From: a virus | Length of the DNA: 20,413 bases | Direction: 5' to 3' (one strand) | Virus record (IMG/VR): IMGVR_UViG_3300042691_037154 | Coordinates: 1-20,413 of that record | Shown here: piece by piece, positions 18,527 through 20,413 of the stretch | Layout of the letters: each line of letters begins with the position of its first letter | How positions within the stretch are numbered: position 1 is the stretch's first letter | The notes under the pieces: generated by a model | What the model was told of the DNA's origin: nothing | What the model saw: only the letters and a program-made list of their open reading frames with translations | The model's database searches: none | Program-made: the position numbers and the translations under genes

Positions 18527-18556
18527 TGTTGTAATGGTAGCAACCTAGACTGTGAC
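18527..18556 (+). pseudogene. 5' half of a broken tRNA-His gene
   Basis: GGTGTGACTATG... with D-arm GTTG/CAAC and D-loop AATGGTAG runs into CTGTGA, the His anticodon loop (GTG). It then diverges immediately. No 3' half follows; the GIY-YIG endonuclease frame starts instead. The intact tRNA-His at 19253 resembles it. Confidence 0.65.
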
Positions 18557-18582
18557 TATTGAGTATTGAACTAAATAGTAAT

Positions 18583-19251
18583 ATGTACTTCATACTTTAC
18601 AAAATAACTAACTTAATAAACAACAAATTCTACATCGGTGTACATCAAACTAATGATGTAGATGACGGATATATAGGCTCTGGGAAGGCATTACAAGCCG
18701 CATATAAAAAATACGGTGTTGATAATTTTAAAAAAGAGATAATACAATACTGTAGCAATGCAGAAGAAATGTACTTGATCGAAAAAGAGATAGTGCAACC
18801 GTTCTATAAAAATAATAAATCGTACAATCTTATGGAAGGTGGTAAAGGCGGATTTAACTACATAAATGATTTAGGTCAAAATGGCACACTTAAAGGTGTA
18901 GAAATTAGAAAAACACTTTTTACTGATCCTGAATGGTATGATAGTTGGAAAAATAAACAAAAGCAGGGTTGTAAAGATCACACAGCTACTATTTCAAAGG
19001 ATGAATTTCATCGTCGGGGAGTACAGGCAAATAAAACTGCAAAGTTAAAAAACGGTGTGTATTCATTTGAAGGTAAAGCGCATTCCGAAGAAACAAAATC
19101 AATAATTGGAAAAAAGAATTCAATTAATCAAAAAGGAGATAAAAACTCCAGATACGGTACTATGTGGATTACCAATGGTGTAGCCAGTAAATCTGTATCA
19201 AAAGATATTGTTATACCTGATGGATGGTATAAAGGTAGAAAAATAAAATAA
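18583..19251 (+). CDS. GIY-YIG homing endonuclease
   Basis: 222 residues from ATG 18583 (a TTG at 18559 would add eight residues inside the tRNA scar). The GIY-YIG domain is at the N-terminus: FILYKITN (GIY position at 4-6) and FYIGVHQT (YIG at 17-19), then GYIGSGKALQAAYKKYG and EEMYLIEKEI with the catalytic Glu region. The C-terminal part has a NUMOD3-like DNA-binding segment (GKAHSEETKSIIGKKNS) and the SRYGTMWITNG ending seen in phage homing enzymes. It is free-standing, placed between a broken and a whole tRNA-His gene, and more AT-rich than the tRNAs. It probably cuts tRNA-linked sites in competing genomes. Confidence 0.92.
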   Translation: MYFILYKITNLINNKFYIGVHQTNDVDDGYIGSGKALQAAYKKYGVDNFKKEIIQYCSNAEEMYLIEKEIVQPFYKNNKSYNLMEGGKGGFNYINDLGQNGTLKGVEIRKTLFTDPEWYDSWKNKQKQGCKDHTATISKDEFHRRGVQANKTAKLKNGVYSFEGKAHSEETKSIIGKKNSINQKGDKNSRYGTMWITNGVASKSVSKDIVIPDGWYKGRKIK

Positions 19252-19252
19252 T

Positions 19253-19326
19253 GGTGTTAGTGGTGTAGTGGTAACATAGCTGTCTGTGAAACAGTTGACG
19301 AGGGTTCGATTCCCCCTTTCACCCCA
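19253..19326 (+). tRNA. tRNA-His (GTG), imperfect acceptor
   Basis: D-arm GTGT/ACAT, anticodon stem GCTGT with loop CTGTGAA, T-loop TTCGATT. Acceptor GGTG/CACC pairs but T4 and T5 face T's, and the T-stem has one A-C mismatch. The 3' side is one base shorter than usual. The 3' end reads CACCCCA, allowing C73. Confidence 0.82.
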
Positions 19327-19337
19327 AATAAGATTAT

Positions 19338-19413
19338 GCTCCTTTAGCTGATGTGGTCATAGCAACGGATTGAAAATCCGTGGAACCCTGTTCGAATCGG
19401 GGAGGGAGCACCA
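19338..19413 (+). tRNA. tRNA-Phe (GAA)
   Basis: Acceptor GCTCCTT/AGGGAGC, anticodon stem ACGGA with loop TTGAAAA, T-arm CCCTG-TTCGAAT-CGGGG, CCA encoded. Confidence 0.95.
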
Positions 19414-19420
19414 ATACAAT

Positions 19421-19496
19421 GCCCCGTTCGTTTAATGGATAGGATATGATGCTACGAACGTCGGGATGGTGGTTCGATTCCATCACAGGGGTACCA
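19421..19496 (+). tRNA. tRNA-Arg (ACG), copy 2, imperfect
   Basis: Anticodon loop CTACGAA on stem TGATG/CGTCG, T-loop TTCGATT, ACCA end. The acceptor has GCCCC/GGGGT, then two mismatches and one extra nucleotide. Same anticodon as the 17980 gene, so it may be decaying or rely on a non-standard stem. Confidence 0.8.
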
Positions 19497-19513
19497 GTTA
19501 AAAGGGGATAAAC

Positions 19514-19693
19514 ATGCAAACAAAGCCTATTACATTTAAAAACTCTTTCAATGGTGAACAATGGATCTGCGAAGATACTAAGAAAATCAAATTGATCGAT
19601 GGAGTTAGTTATTTGACAGTGCATAAACCCGGCAGTTATCGCATGGTTCTGATGCGTAAAGACAGTCTAGTTCCATTAAAAACTAAACAGTGA
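19514..19693 (+). CDS. 59-residue phage protein, unknown
   Basis: Starts MQTKPITFKNSFNGEQWICE and ends VPLKTKQ, with AAGGGGAT at ribosome-site distance. A beta-rich sequence (WICEDTKKIKLIDGVSYLTVHKPGSYRMVLMRKDSL) predicts a small all-beta domain. I recall related small proteins in T4-like phages but no function. It sits between tRNA-Arg and tRNA-Thr; its TGA is adjacent to the tRNA-Thr gene. Confidence 0.75.
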   Translation: MQTKPITFKNSFNGEQWICEDTKKIKLIDGVSYLTVHKPGSYRMVLMRKDSLVPLKTKQ

Positions 19694-19767
19694 GCTCTTA
19701 TAGTTAAATGGCATAACGCATCCTTGGTAAGGATGTATTTCAAGTTCGATTCTTGGTAAGAGCACCA
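19694..19767 (+). tRNA. tRNA-Thr (GGT)
   Basis: Acceptor GCTCTTA/TAAGAGC, D-arm GTTA/TAAC, anticodon stem CATCC with loop TTGGTAA, T-loop TTCGATT, CCA encoded. It begins at the base after the stop codon of the preceding gene. Confidence 0.95.
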
Positions 19768-19775
19768 GCACCACA

Positions 19776-19850
19776 CTCGCTGTAGTTCAATGGATAGAAC
19801 GGGGTCCTCCTAAGACTCAGATCCAGGTTCGATTCCTGGTGGCGGGACCA
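19776..19850 (+). tRNA. tRNA-Arg (CCT)
   Basis: Acceptor CTCGCTG/TGGCGGG with G-U pairs, anticodon stem GGGTC with loop CTCCTAA, T-arm CCAGG-TTCGATT-CCTGG, CCA encoded. Last tRNA of the island. Confidence 0.94.
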
Positions 19851-19851
19851 C

Positions 19852-19859
19852 TATAAATA
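19852..19859 (+). promoter_or_regulatory. T4 late promoter (TATAAATA)
   Basis: Perfect 8/8 motif right after the CCA of tRNA-Arg and 6 nt before the desaturase ATG. No Shine-Dalgarno is present, so the late mRNA would be leaderless. Confidence 0.7.
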
Positions 19860-19865
19860 TGAAAT

Positions 19866-20413
19866 ATGATCACATATTTAAGATTTATTGACCCGGATCA
19901 AACGGCAGTGTCGCATGTTGCGATAAAAGTTAAATTACTAATTCTTATAAGTTTTATTGTAACTACATGGTGGGTAATTACCAACAACGAAACTTGGTGG
20001 ATAAATTTTTTATATTTTTATATTTCTTTGTTGATTGGCAGAATTTTTGTAGAAATAGGATTACACAGATTTTTCAGTCACAAAAGTTTTAAAACTTCTG
20101 AATTTAAAAAAAATTTTTTGTTGATCGGCGGAACCCTAATAGGATTGGGCAGTTGCATATCTTATGTAGGAGTACATAGAACTCATCATAGATATTCTGA
20201 CACTGTCAAAGATCCTCATAGTCCTAAAAATATAGGAATAATTAAAACTTGGCTAACAATGTGGGATAAAAATTGGATAGTTGATTTTTCTTCAGTTAAA
20301 GACTTGTTGAGAGATCCATTACAAATGTTTTTGCATAGACATTATTTTAAAATCGTATTAGGTTGGGTAATGATACTAAGTTTAATTTCTTATATCATAA
20401 ATTCGATAATTCC
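19866..20413 (+). CDS. fatty acid desaturase, N-terminal part
   Basis: 182 codons, cut by the window end. Hydrophobic segments (about 22-38, 47-62, 84-101, 148-180) alternate with histidine boxes: HRFFSH (67-72, HX4H) and HRTHH (104-108, HX2HH). These are the first two of the three di-iron boxes of acyl-CoA/acyl-lipid delta-9 type membrane desaturases. The enzyme introduces double bonds into acyl chains at the inner membrane using O2. It is a likely auxiliary metabolic gene, late-promoted, that could tune membrane fluidity or supply altered lipids. Start ATG 19866 follows the late promoter directly. Confidence 0.88.
   Translation, partial: MITYLRFIDPDQTAVSHVAIKVKLLILISFIVTTWWVITNNETWWINFLYFYISLLIGRIFVEIGLHRFFSHKSFKTSEFKKNFLLIGGTLIGLGSCISYVGVHRTHHRYSDTVKDPHSPKNIGIIKTWLTMWDKNWIVDFSSVKDLLRDPLQMFLHRHYFKIVLGWVMILSLISYIINSII

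Noticed and set aside
18527-19326. Self-splicing group I intron in tRNA-His hosting the endonuclease
   Set aside because: No 3' exon matching the broken half follows the endonuclease, and too little non-coding sequence remains for a group I core.

Overview
The window is part of a large AT-rich T4-like (Tevenvirinae-related) phage genome. The evidence is a gp32-type ssDNA-binding protein, a UvsX recombinase and a UvsY-like mediator in one block, plus T4-type late promoter motifs (NATAAATA). It also has seven near-consensus host sigma-70 promoters (TTGACA, 17-18 bp, TATAAT-like). The host cannot be named from sequence alone. The sigma-70 promoters, an rrn-like boxA and a proteobacterial-looking RNA polymerase omega subunit suggest a proteobacterium, probably aquatic.

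Layout. 1-7181: a late gene of unknown function, then a tightly packed recombination operon on the plus strand (gp32, unknown, uvsX, small acidic protein, twitch-type radical SAM protein, uvsY-like, nucleotidyltransferase-cupin fusion). 7183-7506: three tiny overlapping minus-strand genes with their own late promoter. 7609-8832: a late gene with a PD-(D/E)XK nuclease motif. 8836-19850: an 11-kb RNA island with 34 tRNA or tRNA-like genes covering all 20 amino acids, one broken tRNA-His half, and at least four long structured non-coding stretches. It also holds three copies of a small AGGAT...ATCCT RNA element and cargo genes: RNA polymerase omega, a secreted mini-hydrolase, a 2OG-Fe(II) oxygenase-like protein, a B12-type radical SAM protein, a Cys-rich mini-protein, a GIY-YIG homing endonuclease and several basic peptides. 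19866-end: the start of a fatty acid desaturase.

How it may work together (inference). Early host-type promoters fire the recombination operon and the RNA island. One island promoter (11619-11647) is followed at once by a boxB-like GAAA hairpin and a boxA resembling the rRNA antitermination leader. This would let RNA polymerase read through kilobases of structured RNA. Phage-encoded omega could alter or stabilise the host polymerase, and the tRNAs, including an initiator-like tRNA-Met, would make translation less dependent on the host pool. Three late genes have NATAAATA only 6-7 nt before ATG and no Shine-Dalgarno, which suggests leaderless late mRNAs.

Most novel in my reading: the repeated AGGAT/ACAGCAA mini-RNAs, two of which display perfect anticodon-like hairpins; the approximately 0.6-kb ornate RNA at 12356-12968; the 17020-17358 RNA whose helices compete for the tRNA-Lys 3' end; the rrn-type antitermination leader; and several structurally odd tRNAs.
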